A stretch of 64,000 nucleotides of DNA from CAXBBB01 sp963841855 (GTDB taxonomy: Bacteria > Bacteroidota > Rhodothermia > Rhodothermales > BA12), in the NCBI GenBank assembly GCA_963841855.1, contig CAWJEJ010000005.1:124001-188000 (forward strand). The letters run 5' to 3'. Of this stretch, positions 24,576 through 33,491 are shown piece after piece. Each line of letters begins with the position of its first letter. The stretch's first letter is position 1. Below the pieces are notes generated by a model. It did no database searches, had not been told where the DNA came from, and worked only from the letters and a program-made list of their open reading frames with translations. The position numbers were made by a program, and so were the translations under genes.

Positions 24576-25469
24576 TCAGTCCTCGGTGCAAGGGGCGATG
24601 CGGGCCGTGAAGCCGTTGACGACGATCGGAATCTCCTCCTCGGCGAAGCGGTCGAGGATCTGCTCGGTGAATGCGTGAACCGTCCCGCGTCGTTTGCGGG
24701 CCTCGCACAGGTAACGAAGGGTCAGCTTGACGCCGCTGTCGGTAAGCTTGACGTAGACGAACGGAGTTAGGATCGAATAGTGGACGAGGTACTCGCTCGC
24801 CAGCCGGCGGATGTCCTGCTCGGCCTGCTGAGCGACGATACCCGCGCTCTCGTCGGCCAGTTCGCCGATGATCGTCCGGGCGCGCTTCCAGTTGGCGTCG
24901 GGCGGCAGCGTCATGCTCATCTCGTTCCAGACAAAGCGGAAGCCGTGCGTGTAGTTTTGGATCGAGTGCAAGAAGACCCACGCGTTGGGAAAGTGGCTGA
25001 GCCGCCCGGTACTCTGATCGGCGTCTACCCATCCACCGACTTCCATCAGCGTCGTGTGCAGCGGTCGGATGTCGACCACATCGCCCTTGATGCCGTTGAT
25101 CTCGATCCGCTCGCCCACCTTGAACGACTGCCGCGTAAGGATGTTGAGCCATCCCGCGACGCTCAGCAGCGCTTCCCTCAACGAGATCGCAAGGCCGGCG
25201 CCGATGACCGTCAGAATGGTGAAAACGGAACTCCTATCGGGCGCCCAAAGCGCAATCAGGGCGACTGCGAAGGCGAGCAGGCCGATGCGTCCGATCAGTT
25301 TGCCCAACCGGTACTTCCGCTCGGGACTTGTCACGATCCGACCCATGAGGTGGCGTGCCGCTCGGATCACCAGCAGCGTGATCAGAACCAGCACGCCCGT
25401 CTCGACTAGGCGGTAGACCAGACTTTCGTCGGTCATCGCGTTCTTGAAAAGGTCGACGAAAAAGTTCAT
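24576..25469 (-). CDS. MscS-family mechanosensitive channel
   Basis: 297 residues. Two hydrophobic segments near the N-terminus (VETGVLVLITLLVIRAA and IGLLAFAVALIALW), then the pore-lining third helix (TILTVIGAGLAISLREALLSVAGWLNIL) and the cytoplasmic beta domain with FKVGERIEINGIKGDVVDI, the diagnostic MscS stretch. Start is the ATG at 25469, overlapping the methyltransferase stop (ATGA). Likely releases solutes on hypo-osmotic shock. An open frame continues after its stop (see the small ORF at 24351-24494). Confidence 0.9.
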   Translation of the reverse strand: MNFFVDLFKNAMTDESLVYRLVETGVLVLITLLVIRAARHLMGRIVTSPERKYRLGKLIGRIGLLAFAVALIALWAPDRSSVFTILTVIGAGLAISLREALLSVAGWLNILTRQSFKVGERIEINGIKGDVVDIRPLHTTLMEVGGWVDADQSTGRLSHFPNAWVFLHSIQNYTHGFRFVWNEMSMTLPPDANWKRARTIIGELADESAGIVAQQAEQDIRRLASEYLVHYSILTPFVYVKLTDSGVKLTLRYLCEARKRRGTVHAFTEQILDRFAEEEIPIVVNGFTARIAPCTED

Positions 25470-26131
25470 GGGCGCCGGGCAACGGTCAACCGGGACGCGA
25501 CGCCGAATTGCGAGACGCGTGCTGTGTGGATCAAAGTAAAGCCCGACCGAATCAGCGATTGGTTGAGATTCGTCGGACGGCTTCCACCGAGCACGAATGG
25601 GGAGAGGCGTCCCGCCCGCGTCCAGAGATGCTCGGCCCACGTCTGCGGTTCAGCGAGCGTGATCAGCCCGATGATGCCGCCGGGTTTTAGAACACGACCG
25701 GCTTGGGCGACGAACGCCTCGCGTTCGCCTTCGCGCCACGCATCGACGCAGTAGGTGGCGAGCACGATGTCCACACGGCCGTCCGGCTGGCGTTCCATCC
25801 AGTCCAGCGCGTCCGAGCATATCCAGCGAGCGTGTGGGAGAAGGGGCGCGCGGGCGAGCATGGCCGAACTCGCATCCACTCCGACGTAGACGACGCTGGG
25901 AAACAGCCGCGCCAACCGGCGCGCGTTCAGCCCGGTACCGCATCCAACATCCCAAATTGACACTTGAGTTGTGAAAACCGTTATTGCATATCGCCTGATC
26001 GTTTGAATCAAGTGCCGGCTAGCCGATCGGCTAACGAGTCGTGCAAACGCATCATAGAACGGGGCGAGTCTGTCAAACAGCCCGCGCGCGCGCGCGGCAG
26101 AAGTGGATGAAGACCGGGCGTACGGGAGCAT
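25466..26131 (-). CDS. SAM-dependent methyltransferase (UbiE/class I type)
   Basis: 221 residues, Rossmann fold. The SAM site is IWDVGCGTGLNARRLARLFP, followed by VYVGVDASSAMLARA, DIVLATYCVD and RVLKPGGIIGLITLAEP, all in the usual class I order. The substrate is not identifiable; the N-terminus RGLFDRLAPFYDAFARLVSR resembles the UbiE/phospholipid methyltransferase group. Contains one copy of the iterated 11-mer (25978-25988), coding Ala-Ile-Thr. Coupled to mscS by a four-base overlap. Confidence 0.85.
   Translation of the reverse strand: MLPYARSSSTSAARARGLFDRLAPFYDAFARLVSRSASRHLIQTIRRYAITVFTTQVSIWDVGCGTGLNARRLARLFPSVVYVGVDASSAMLARAPLLPHARWICSDALDWMERQPDGRVDIVLATYCVDAWREGEREAFVAQAGRVLKPGGIIGLITLAEPQTWAEHLWTRAGRLSPFVLGGSRPTNLNQSLIRSGFTLIHTARVSQFGVASRLTVARRP
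25978..25988 (+). repeat. Iterated motif CCGTTATTGCA (site 1, in methyltransferase gene)
   Basis: Exact 11-mer. On the coding (minus) strand it reads TGCAATAACGG, encoding Ala-Ile-Thr as GCA ATA ACG. Confidence 0.6.
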
Positions 26132-26186
26132 GAGAGGGGGAGGGTGCGTACCGTAACAAGATCCGACCTACAAGCCGACTCTGCTC

Positions 26187-26756
26187 ATGGCCTCACGCAC
26201 GGCCCGCCGCGCCTCTTCTCAGCGACCTGTCGCCGCTCCCGCTGATCTCGAACCGGCTTCTGCTTACTCGCCCACGCTAGACCGCGCCATCTACGCCGTC
26301 GCGCTGCTCGGAATCCTCGTCGTGACTCACCTCGCCGTTCAGTGGGCCGGCGGATTCGAAGGCGGATGCCTCGGTTTCTCGGACGAGATCGTCGAGAGTG
26401 GCACGTCTGGCTGCGCAGCGGCTTCGCAGAGCGCCTATGCCACTTTTCCCGGTACGCCGATTCCCAACACGGTGATGGGCTTCTGGTTTTACGGCTTCGT
26501 CGTCGCGCTCGGACTGGGCATCGCCGCGGCCAAAGGTCAGTGGCTGGCTCCGCTCAAGCAAGTACGCCTGATCCTCGTCATCGCCGGCGCGATCTACGCG
26601 TTGTACCTGATGTACAGACTCTTTTTCAGCCTCGAATCGTTGTGCGGGTTGTGCCTTGCCTCGCACACGCTCACGTTTGCCCTCACTGGCCTCGTCGTCG
26701 CCGACACGCGCCGTGCTCGTTCCACCTCGTTAGACTCCACCGCTCCTGATGCGTAA
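26187..26756 (+). CDS. VKOR-family quinone-dependent disulfide oxidase
   Basis: 189 residues, about five membrane segments. The loop cysteines lie in GGCLGFSDE and GTSGCAAASQSAYATFPG, and the active-site CxxC is ESLCGLCLASH near the C-terminus, the vitamin-K-epoxide-reductase layout. Reoxidises a DsbA-like partner and passes electrons to quinone. The next gene, overlapping by 8 bases, is exactly such a thioredoxin-fold oxidase, so the pair forms a periplasmic disulfide-forming system replacing DsbB. Confidence 0.92.
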   Translation: MASRTARRASSQRPVAAPADLEPASAYSPTLDRAIYAVALLGILVVTHLAVQWAGGFEGGCLGFSDEIVESGTSGCAAASQSAYATFPGTPIPNTVMGFWFYGFVVALGLGIAAAKGQWLAPLKQVRLILVIAGAIYALYLMYRLFFSLESLCGLCLASHTLTFALTGLVVADTRRARSTSLDSTAPDA

Positions 26757-27480
26757 CAAACCGTTTTACCTCGGCCTGCTCTTCCTGGCCCTCGTCCTCG
26801 TCGGCTTCGACGTCGTTCTGTTCGGCGGCGATGCTGACGCTCCCGCTAGCCCAGCCGGGACAGCCGCTTCGGCAACTCTTCCTGCTGCGGGCACCTCGCT
26901 GGCACCCGACCAGCCGATGGTCTGCGGCTACTCGACCGAGGCGCCCGCCGTGCCCAGCTACGCCTCGCTGATCCGCCCGACCGACCCGCAGGTAGGTCCC
27001 AAGGACGCAGCGGTGACGTTCCTAGAGTTCTTCGAGCCCAACTGCCCGCACTGCATCAACTTTCACTCGACGGCCAAGCAGGTCAAGGCCGCGTATGGCG
27101 ATCGGGTGCGCTTCGCGTTCAAGCCGGTCGTGTTCTGGCCGCGCAGCAGCGTTCAGGCCCAGGCGATGTACGCCGCCCATGCAGAAGGCAAGTTCTTCGA
27201 AATGGTCGACGCTCAGTTTGGCATCAGCACGACGGGGCAGGGGCTTACCGACGATCAGGTAGAGCAGGCCGCTCAGTCGATCGGGATGGATGGCGCCGCG
27301 CTGATGCAGCGCATCGAGGGCGGCGTCTACCGCGGTAAGATGATGTCCAACCGCGCCGATCATCAGCAGCTGGGTTGGGGCTACGTGCCCGCCATCTACA
27401 TCAACGGCAAACTGGTCGACAACAACTCGCGCACGCCCGAGTGCATCGGCCAGCTTCTCGAAGCCGAAATGGCGTTGTAA
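26749..27480 (+). CDS. DsbA-like thioredoxin-fold thiol oxidase
   Basis: 243 residues. N-terminal membrane anchor (FYLGLLFLALVLVGFDVVLF), an Ala/Pro-rich linker, then a DsbA-type domain with active site NCPHCIN, the Pro-containing loop GYVPAIYINGKLVDN and inserted helices between. CPHC is the DsbA active-site sequence, suggesting a strong oxidant. It overlaps the VKOR gene, its presumed electron acceptor. Probably membrane-tethered in the periplasm. Confidence 0.92.
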   Translation: MRNKPFYLGLLFLALVLVGFDVVLFGGDADAPASPAGTAASATLPAAGTSLAPDQPMVCGYSTEAPAVPSYASLIRPTDPQVGPKDAAVTFLEFFEPNCPHCINFHSTAKQVKAAYGDRVRFAFKPVVFWPRSSVQAQAMYAAHAEGKFFEMVDAQFGISTTGQGLTDDQVEQAAQSIGMDGAALMQRIEGGVYRGKMMSNRADHQQLGWGYVPAIYINGKLVDNNSRTPECIGQLLEAEMAL

Positions 27481-27650
27481 TCGCCCTCGTTGCCTTTCGC
27501 TCTGCGGCGTGGTTCTGTTCGGAGCCGCGCCGCTTCCGTTTGGCGGCGGCTCGATTCGTAGCCCGCTCGTCCCGATCGTCAGCGCCAAAACCGCTACCTT
27601 TCACCGAGCGTCTTACGTACGCACCACTCTCTCAGACTACTCTTCTCGAC

Positions 27651-29645
27651 ATGAACCACGACCCGATCGTCAACCGCGCCATCAACACGATCCGCCTCTT
27701 GTCCGTCGACGGCGTTCAGGCAGCCGATAGCGGGCATCCTGGAATGCCGATGGGCGCTGCGCCAATGGCCTACGTGATCTGGAAAAAGCACCTGCGCCAC
27801 AATCCGAGCAACCCTCAGTGGTATGGACGCGACCGGTTCGTGCTCTCGCCAGGCCACGGATCGATGCTGCTCTACAGCCTGCTTCACCTAGCGGGGTATG
27901 ACCTGCCGCTCGAAGAACTCAAAAACTTTCGCCAATGGGGCAGCATGACGCCTGGGCACCCCGAATACGGCCACACGCCGGGCGTCGAGACGACGACGGG
28001 ACCGCTGGGTCAGGGCCTGGCGAATGGCGTCGGAATGGCGATGGCCGAAGCGCATCTCGCCGCTCGGATCAATACGCAAGACTTTAAGCCCGTCGACTTC
28101 TACACGTATGGCATCGTATCCGACGGCGATCTGATGGAGGGCATCTCGCACGAGGCGGCGTCGCTGGCCGGGCATCAGAAGCTGGGCAAGTTGATCTACC
28201 TCTACGACAGCAACAAGATCTCGATAGACGGCTCGACCGACCTGGCGTTTACCGACGACACGGCGTTGCGCTTCCGCGCCTACGGCTGGCAGGTGATCGA
28301 AGTCGAAGACGGCAACGACGTCGACGCTATCGACGCGGCCGTCGTGCTCGCCAAAAGCGATGCCGCGCGGCCTTCGCTGATCATTTGCAAGACGATCATC
28401 GGCTTCGGCAGCCCCAACAAAGCCGGCACCAAGGACGCTCACGGTTCGCCGATGGGCCGCGACGAAATCAACCTGGTACGCCGCGCCTACGAGTGGGAGC
28501 ACGAGGAATCGTTCTTCGTCCCCGACGACGTGCGCGACCACCTGGACGCTCGGCCGCAGGGCAAAAAGCTGGAGGAGCGGTGGAACGAGACGGTGCTCAA
28601 ACTGGCGGACGCCGTTCCCGAAGCCGCCGACCTGCTGCGCCTGGTTCAAGACAACGTGCTTCCCGCAGACTGGCACAATGCGCTTCCAGTCTTTGAGGCC
28701 GACGACAAGGGTATGGCCACGCGCGCCGCGTCGGGCAAAGTGCTCAACGCGCTGGCTCCCGTAATACCTACGCTCGTCGGCGGATCGGCAGACCTTACGC
28801 CGTCGAACAAGACCGATGTGCAAGGCCGAGAGGATTTTCAGGCCGAAACGCCTGCTGGCGCCTACTTCCACTTTGGCGTCAGAGAGCATGGCATGGCATC
28901 GGCGGCCAATGGAATGGCTCTGACTGGACTGCGTCCCTACGTCGGCACGTTTCTGATCTTCAGCGACTACAACCGCCCAGCGATTCGCCTGGCAGGTCTC
29001 ATGAAGCAGCCGGTCATCCACGTCCTCACGCACGATTCGATCGGCCTGGGAGAAGATGGCCCCACGCACCAGCCCGTCGAGCAGGTGATGTCACTGCGTA
29101 TGATTCCCAACGTAACCGTGCTGCGTCCCGCCGACGCCAACGAAACGGCCTTTGCGTGGCGCATCGCGCTGGAAAACAGCCACGGTCCGACCCTGCTCGC
29201 CCTGACTCGCCAAAACCTGCCGACGCTCGACCGGACGCGCTACGGAGCCGCGGAAGGCACGCTGAAAGGGGCGTACGTGTTGAAGGAGGCAGAGTCGCCG
29301 ATGCGGGCAATCCTCATGGCGACGGGCAGTGAGGTGGAAATTGCTCTCGACGCCGCGGAAGCGCTCGAAGTAGAAGGGATTGGCGTGCGCGTGGTGTCGA
29401 TGCCGTCGTGGGAACTGTTCGAGCAGCAAGACGCAGTCTACAAGGAATCCGTTCTTCCGGCAGCCGTTACGGCGCGCGTCTCGGTCGAGGCGGGCGTAAC
29501 CCTGGGCTGGGAGCGCTACACCGGCAGCCTGGGAGCGACGGTCGGGCTAAACCACTTCGGCGCATCGGCTCCGTTCGAGAAGCTGTACGAGGAGTTTGGC
29601 ATTACGTCGCAAGCTTGCGCCGCTGCTGTCCGATCGCTCATCTGA
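27651..29645 (+). CDS. tkt: Transketolase
   Basis: Thiamine-diphosphate enzyme of the pentose phosphate pathway, 664 residues, normal length. Start ATG at 27651 (MNHDPIVNRAINTIR); the longer frame back to 27375 overlaps dsbA and is rejected. Motifs: AADSGHPGMPMGAAPMAY, LSPGHGSMLLYSLL, TPGHPEYGHTPGVETTTGPLGQG, the ThDP site VSDGDLMEG...NKISIDG, and in the pyrimidine domain the catalytic GVREHGMASAANGMAL, followed by DSIGLGEDGPTHQPVE. Ends in a very strong bidirectional terminator. Confidence 0.97.
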   Translation: MNHDPIVNRAINTIRLLSVDGVQAADSGHPGMPMGAAPMAYVIWKKHLRHNPSNPQWYGRDRFVLSPGHGSMLLYSLLHLAGYDLPLEELKNFRQWGSMTPGHPEYGHTPGVETTTGPLGQGLANGVGMAMAEAHLAARINTQDFKPVDFYTYGIVSDGDLMEGISHEAASLAGHQKLGKLIYLYDSNKISIDGSTDLAFTDDTALRFRAYGWQVIEVEDGNDVDAIDAAVVLAKSDAARPSLIICKTIIGFGSPNKAGTKDAHGSPMGRDEINLVRRAYEWEHEESFFVPDDVRDHLDARPQGKKLEERWNETVLKLADAVPEAADLLRLVQDNVLPADWHNALPVFEADDKGMATRAASGKVLNALAPVIPTLVGGSADLTPSNKTDVQGREDFQAETPAGAYFHFGVREHGMASAANGMALTGLRPYVGTFLIFSDYNRPAIRLAGLMKQPVIHVLTHDSIGLGEDGPTHQPVEQVMSLRMIPNVTVLRPADANETAFAWRIALENSHGPTLLALTRQNLPTLDRTRYGAAEGTLKGAYVLKEAESPMRAILMATGSEVEIALDAAEALEVEGIGVRVVSMPSWELFEQQDAVYKESVLPAAVTARVSVEAGVTLGWERYTGSLGATVGLNHFGASAPFEKLYEEFGITSQACAAAVRSLI

Positions 29646-29665
29646 CTGCCGGACCAGTCGAGCTA

Positions 29666-29710
29666 ACGCAGAAAGGCCGGAGGGGACGATCCCCTCCGGC
29701 CTTTCTGCGT
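29666..29710. terminator. Bidirectional intrinsic terminator, 21-bp perfect stem
   Basis: The arms at 29666-29686 and 29690-29710 are perfect inverted repeats of 21 bases with a three-base loop (CGA). It lies between the convergent tkt and PAS genes. The central GGCCGGAGGGG segment is GC-rich and the outer arms carry AGAAAGG/CCTTTCT, giving short T-tracts in both directions. Confidence 0.85.
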
Positions 29711-29756
29711 AACGAGCGACGCATCTCCTCGCGATGCGTAAGATCAAGTCCTCAGG

Positions 29757-30149
29757 TCAGGATTCGATGCGCATCGGCTCAAGCATGATGCCGATGCGGG
29801 CGCTGCCGTCGCACTCCTCGCAGGTAGCGACGGCTTGAAACCAGAGCCATCGTCCCCTCCCAGAGCGCATCCGCAGCAGCCACTCGCACCGAGGTTTGTC
29901 GAAGAGCAGCAGGCTGGCTACGTCACGCATCACGCGGTACTGATTGCGACTATGAATGTGCGAGAAGAAGTTGGACTCAATGCGCTGCTTGGGAGGAAAC
30001 TCTAGCAGGGCGCGCGCATCGGGTGACAACTCGGTCAGATGCCCATTCGAGTCGATGATCAGATGATGGGGGCGGAGCTGGAAGCGCTTCCGAAAAGGAA
30101 CCGCAGAAATGGAATCGGCGGCGTCTACCAGGGCGAGTGTGGAATACAT
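29757..30149 (-). CDS. Small PAS-domain-like protein
   Basis: 130 residues forming essentially a single PAS-type fold: HHLIIDSNGHLTELSPDARALLEF at the start, a central helix FFSHIHSRNQYRVMRDVASLL, and the closing strands WLLRMRSGRGRWLWFQAVATCEE and ARIGIMLEPM. No kinase, GGDEF or DNA-binding output domain, so it may be a stand-alone sensor or adaptor; Cys-Glu-Glu-Cys near the end is a possible metal or redox site (inference). Ends against the tkt terminator. Confidence 0.65.
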   Translation of the reverse strand: MYSTLALVDAADSISAVPFRKRFQLRPHHLIIDSNGHLTELSPDARALLEFPPKQRIESNFFSHIHSRNQYRVMRDVASLLLFDKPRCEWLLRMRSGRGRWLWFQAVATCEECDGSARIGIMLEPMRIES

Positions 30150-30308
30150 AGCGCGTGAGGGGATGACCTGTGATCGAAACGGACGCGGCTCTTGTACGCT
30201 CCCCTCAACTGTGACGGAGTGGTGGAAAGGAAGAGGACGCGGGCAACGTCTCGTTAAGTAAACCTGCCGCTCGCCGATTACCTAATCGCACCGCCGCCAT
30301 GACTACCC

Positions 30309-30575
30309 ATGATTGATACCGACTTTCGCGCGCCGACTCTACTGGGATATGTGGAGCCCGACATCCACGAACTGCTTGACCTCGCACAGTCTTACGGCGT
30401 CGTGATAGGGTGCGAGTTCACGGCGCGCGGCATTTCCGTCCGGATGCCGCATCGGCATTTCGAGGTCAGCCTCGCAGAGGGGCGCATGCTCATTGAGGGA
30501 GTACTCACCGGATATCTTCTCGCTCAGACGAACGCGACCGGAGAGATATCCATAGACGCTGCATGGCGATGCTGA
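30309..30575 (+). CDS. Small uncharacterised protein
   Basis: 88 residues, soluble, acidic N-terminal half (LLGYVEPDIHELLDLAQSYG) and a mixed C-terminal half (RHFEVSLAEGRMLIEGVLTGYLL). No recognised domain. ATG at 30309; the ATG ten bases earlier gives only a five-codon frame. It stands alone between the divergent PAS gene and the convergent TlpA gene (3-base gap). Confidence 0.5.
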   Translation: MIDTDFRAPTLLGYVEPDIHELLDLAQSYGVVIGCEFTARGISVRMPHRHFEVSLAEGRMLIEGVLTGYLLAQTNATGEISIDAAWRC

Positions 30576-30578
30576 CGG

Positions 30579-31181
30579 CTAGGCGGGAGGCAACAGGGAT
30601 TCGAACTCGGCCGTCATCGTTTCGGCTGGGAAGACTCCTGGAAAGCGCCCGATCACCTCTCCGTCTGGGTTGAGCAAAAACGTGGTGGGCAGTGCGAATG
30701 CTCCGCCGAACGCTTCGGCAGCGCCGTCACCCCCCAGTGCCACCGGGTACGGTACGTCGTAGGCGTCGACGAACTCTTGAACGACAGCAGGTCGTTCGAG
30801 GTCGACCGAGATGCCGACGACTGAGAACCCGCGCTCCGCGAAGCGTTTGTGCAGTGCCACCAAGTCGGGGGTTTCTTCACGGCAGGGCGGACACCAGGTT
30901 GCCCAGAAGTTGACCAGCACATATCGGCCTTTATACTCCGACAAGCGCAGCGAATCGCCGTTGAGTGTGGGTAGACTGAGCGTGGGGCGCAGCGCAGCGC
31001 GAGGCGCGAGAATCGAATCGGCCGTGGTTGGGGCAGGGTCGGGCCGAGGAATTTGTTCTCCGTTGTTGCATGAAGCTGTGCACAGGATAAGCAGAGCGAT
31101 GCACGATGTCGCGCCTTTGGATCGTCGGATAACCTCACGCGCATGACCCGCGGTAGCGCCCAGGACGTCCCAAGCGCTCAC
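30579..31181 (-). CDS. TlpA-like thioredoxin-fold lipoprotein
   Basis: 200 residues. Hydrophobic stretch with lipobox (CIALLILCTASCNN) about 30 residues from the start, then a TlpA/ResA domain with LVNFWATWCPPCREETPDLV and the Pro-containing loop FALPTTFLLNPDG. Active-site WCPPC indicates a periplasmic thiol reductase. GTG at 31181 overlaps the upstream ytxJ stop (GTGA); the N-terminal extension before the signal is long, but no good internal start is visible. Confidence 0.88.
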   Translation of the reverse strand: MSAWDVLGATAGHAREVIRRSKGATSCIALLILCTASCNNGEQIPRPDPAPTTADSILAPRAALRPTLSLPTLNGDSLRLSEYKGRYVLVNFWATWCPPCREETPDLVALHKRFAERGFSVVGISVDLERPAVVQEFVDAYDVPYPVALGGDGAAEAFGGAFALPTTFLLNPDGEVIGRFPGVFPAETMTAEFESLLPPA

Positions 31182-31504
31182 GATTTCATCTCGCCTGAAA
31201 GAGCTTCGGCTGTCACGCGCCCATGGGAGGCGTCGAAGACGACGCTGCGGTCCTTGATGACTAGTGCTTGGGGACTCTCGTGCCGCACCTTCATGTCGTC
31301 CGCTATTTGACGCGACAAGTCTCGCGACGACTGGACCGTCAACTTGTAGATCGGCACTTGATCGGAAAAGGGTTGGAGGCTTTCGTGTGCTCCTGCACTA
31401 ATTGGGCACGATGTGCTGTGCTTGAACACAATCACGGTCTCGCGTTCGGATCGGTCGAGTGCGGCTTCGAGTTCGGAAGAGGAGGAGAGCGGTAGGAATG
31501 GCAT
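31178..31504 (-). CDS. ytxJ: YtxJ-like bacillithiol-system monothiol thioredoxin
   Basis: 108 residues, thioredoxin fold. FKHSTSCPISAGAHESL is the YtxJ/DUF2847 signature, a monothiol CPIS site thought to act on bacillithiol-protein mixed disulfides; the RHESPQALVIKD loop holds the conserved Pro. Its presence suggests the organism uses bacillithiol, although no bsh genes lie in the window. Overlaps the tlpA-like gene downstream, forming a two-gene redox unit. Confidence 0.88.
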   Translation of the reverse strand: MPFLPLSSSSELEAALDRSERETVIVFKHSTSCPISAGAHESLQPFSDQVPIYKLTVQSSRDLSRQIADDMKVRHESPQALVIKDRSVVFDASHGRVTAEALSGEMKS

Positions 31505-31556
31505 CGTATGCGGAGTTGAGTGAGCCGGTCGAACCGCTGCGTATCGGTCGGGTTCT

Positions 31557-33422
31557 ATGAGTCTTCGCCTCGCACTGTCTCAGATACCTCTTTTCGTGAC
31601 CCGTTCTAACCTGCATCTCTCCGCCGACTCAGCCACGCAATCCACCGCAACGCCCGATATCGGCACCTCCAACGTCCGGTGGGATCTGTCGCATCTATAT
31701 GCCGACGTTACGGCACTATCGGCTGACATGGCGGCGGCGCTGGAGCACGCAAAGGATATCGAAGCGTCATACAAGGGGACGATCGCCGACGCTGACGCGC
31801 ACGCGCTCGCCGGTTTGCTGCGCGAGGCTGCTGAGGTGCAAGACCGAGGCGGTCGGGCTATGTCGTATGCGTTTCTCAACTGGTCGACGCAGACGACCGA
31901 CGCCGAGGCGGGTAAGGTGCTGCAAGCCACGCGCGAGGCCTATGCCGAACTGGCCCAGCACCTGACGTTCGTCGAGACCGAGTGGGCAGCCTTGGATGCC
32001 AGGTCCGCATCGGCTCTGGCGTCGGACGAGCAGCTGGCGTTTGCCGGGCACTACCTGGATACCGTCGCAAAGCGGCGCGCGCACATCTTGACCGAAGAGG
32101 TGGAGCGCGTGCTGTCGGAAACCGCCGTGACGGGCGCTTCGGCATGGTCGCGCTTTTTCGATCAGACACTGGCTCAGGCTCGGTTCGTCTTCGACGGCGA
32201 GCCGATGAGCAAGCAGGCCATTCTCGCCAAACTTCACGACGGAGACCCCGCCGTCCGCCGTGCCGCCGCCGAAGCCGTCACTGAAGGCCTTGAAGCTATT
32301 GCGCCGACGCTGACTTACGTCTTCAATACGATCCTGGCCGACAAAGCCGCCTCGGACAAACGCCGAGGACATCCGCACTGGATGGCCTCGCGCAACCAGG
32401 CCAACGAGGCCGATGATGCTACCGTGGACGCACTGATCGGCGCGGTGACCTCTCGCTACGATCTGGCGCAGCGTTACTACAAACTGAAAGCCCGGCTGCT
32501 CGGTATGGAGGGCGATTTTGCCGACTGGGACCGCTACGCACCGCTCGGCCAGTCGGTGCGAACCTACACGTGGAGCGAAGCAAGCCAGATAGTCACCGAG
32601 GCCTATGCAGACTTCAGCCCCGAAGCAGGCCAAATAGTCGAGCGTTTCTTTGACGAGAACTGGATCGACGCGCCGATGATCGACGGCAAGCGAGGCGGCG
32701 CATTTTCGAGCGGGACCGTCCCGTCGGCTCATCCCTACATCCTGATGAACTACACGGGTCGGGCTCGAGACGTGCAGACACTAGCTCACGAACTGGGCCA
32801 CGGCGTCCACCAGTTCGTCGCCAGAGAGCAGGGTATCTATCACGCATCGACACCGCTCACGACAGCAGAAACGGCATCGGTCTTCGGCGAGATGCTGACG
32901 TTTCAGCGCCTCCTCTCGGATCAGCAAACCGACCAGGATCGCCTGGCCCTCATCGTGAGCAAGATCGACGACAGCATGGCGACTGTCTTTAGGCAGATCG
33001 CGATGAACCGGTTCGAGAACGCGATCCACACGGCGCGGCGCGAGGGCGGCGAACTGAGCAGCGACCGGTTCGGCGAGTTGTGGATGCAGACGCAGCGTGA
33101 CCTCTACGGTGAGAGCGTCGAACTGACACCCGGTTACTCGGCCTGGTGGAGCTACATCCCGCACTTCCTTCACACGCCCGGTTACGTCTACGCCTACGCA
33201 TTCGGCGAACTGCTCGTCCAGTCGCTCTACGCGCGGTACAAGGAGCAGGGCGAGTCGTTCGCTCCGGCTTACCTCGACGTGCTCCGCGCCGGTGGGTCGC
33301 AGTCTCCCGAAGCGCTGATGGACACGCTGGGCGTCGACCTGCGCGATCCGGCGTTCTGGGAGCAGGGGCTGGGTGAGATCGAAGCGCTGATCGAGCAGGC
33401 CGAGCGCCTCGCAGCCCCGTGA
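31557..33422 (+). CDS. pepF: M3-family oligoendopeptidase F
   Basis: Cytosolic zinc metallopeptidase cleaving short peptides. 621 residues. The zinc site HELGHGVHQF sits near residue 409 and the third ligand region is TAETASVFGEML about 25 residues later; TPGYSAWWSYIPHFLHTPGYVYAYAFGELL is the conserved late substrate-binding block. The family N-terminus usually starts close to VRWDLSHLY, so the first ~40 residues may be an extension or the start may be later; no clear ribosome site decides this. Divergent from ytxJ. Confidence 0.93.
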   Translation: MSLRLALSQIPLFVTRSNLHLSADSATQSTATPDIGTSNVRWDLSHLYADVTALSADMAAALEHAKDIEASYKGTIADADAHALAGLLREAAEVQDRGGRAMSYAFLNWSTQTTDAEAGKVLQATREAYAELAQHLTFVETEWAALDARSASALASDEQLAFAGHYLDTVAKRRAHILTEEVERVLSETAVTGASAWSRFFDQTLAQARFVFDGEPMSKQAILAKLHDGDPAVRRAAAEAVTEGLEAIAPTLTYVFNTILADKAASDKRRGHPHWMASRNQANEADDATVDALIGAVTSRYDLAQRYYKLKARLLGMEGDFADWDRYAPLGQSVRTYTWSEASQIVTEAYADFSPEAGQIVERFFDENWIDAPMIDGKRGGAFSSGTVPSAHPYILMNYTGRARDVQTLAHELGHGVHQFVAREQGIYHASTPLTTAETASVFGEMLTFQRLLSDQQTDQDRLALIVSKIDDSMATVFRQIAMNRFENAIHTARREGGELSSDRFGELWMQTQRDLYGESVELTPGYSAWWSYIPHFLHTPGYVYAYAFGELLVQSLYARYKEQGESFAPAYLDVLRAGGSQSPEALMDTLGVDLRDPAFWEQGLGEIEALIEQAERLAAP

Positions 33423-33491
33423 TCCTGGCCGCCCTCAGCCTGGGCCGATCGCATTCAAGAGAGGCGTCATCCGCCAGCATAGGTCTTCTGC

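Noticed and set aside
24351..25469. UGA recoding to fuse mscS with the downstream open frame
   Set aside because: The channel is full length without it and no recoding signal is visible; treated as a separate small ORF.
29717..29740. Possible third REP-like copy (CTCCTCGCGATG) after the tkt terminator
   Set aside because: Only about 12 bases match the element end and the rest of the core is missing; likely coincidence within a short local palindrome.
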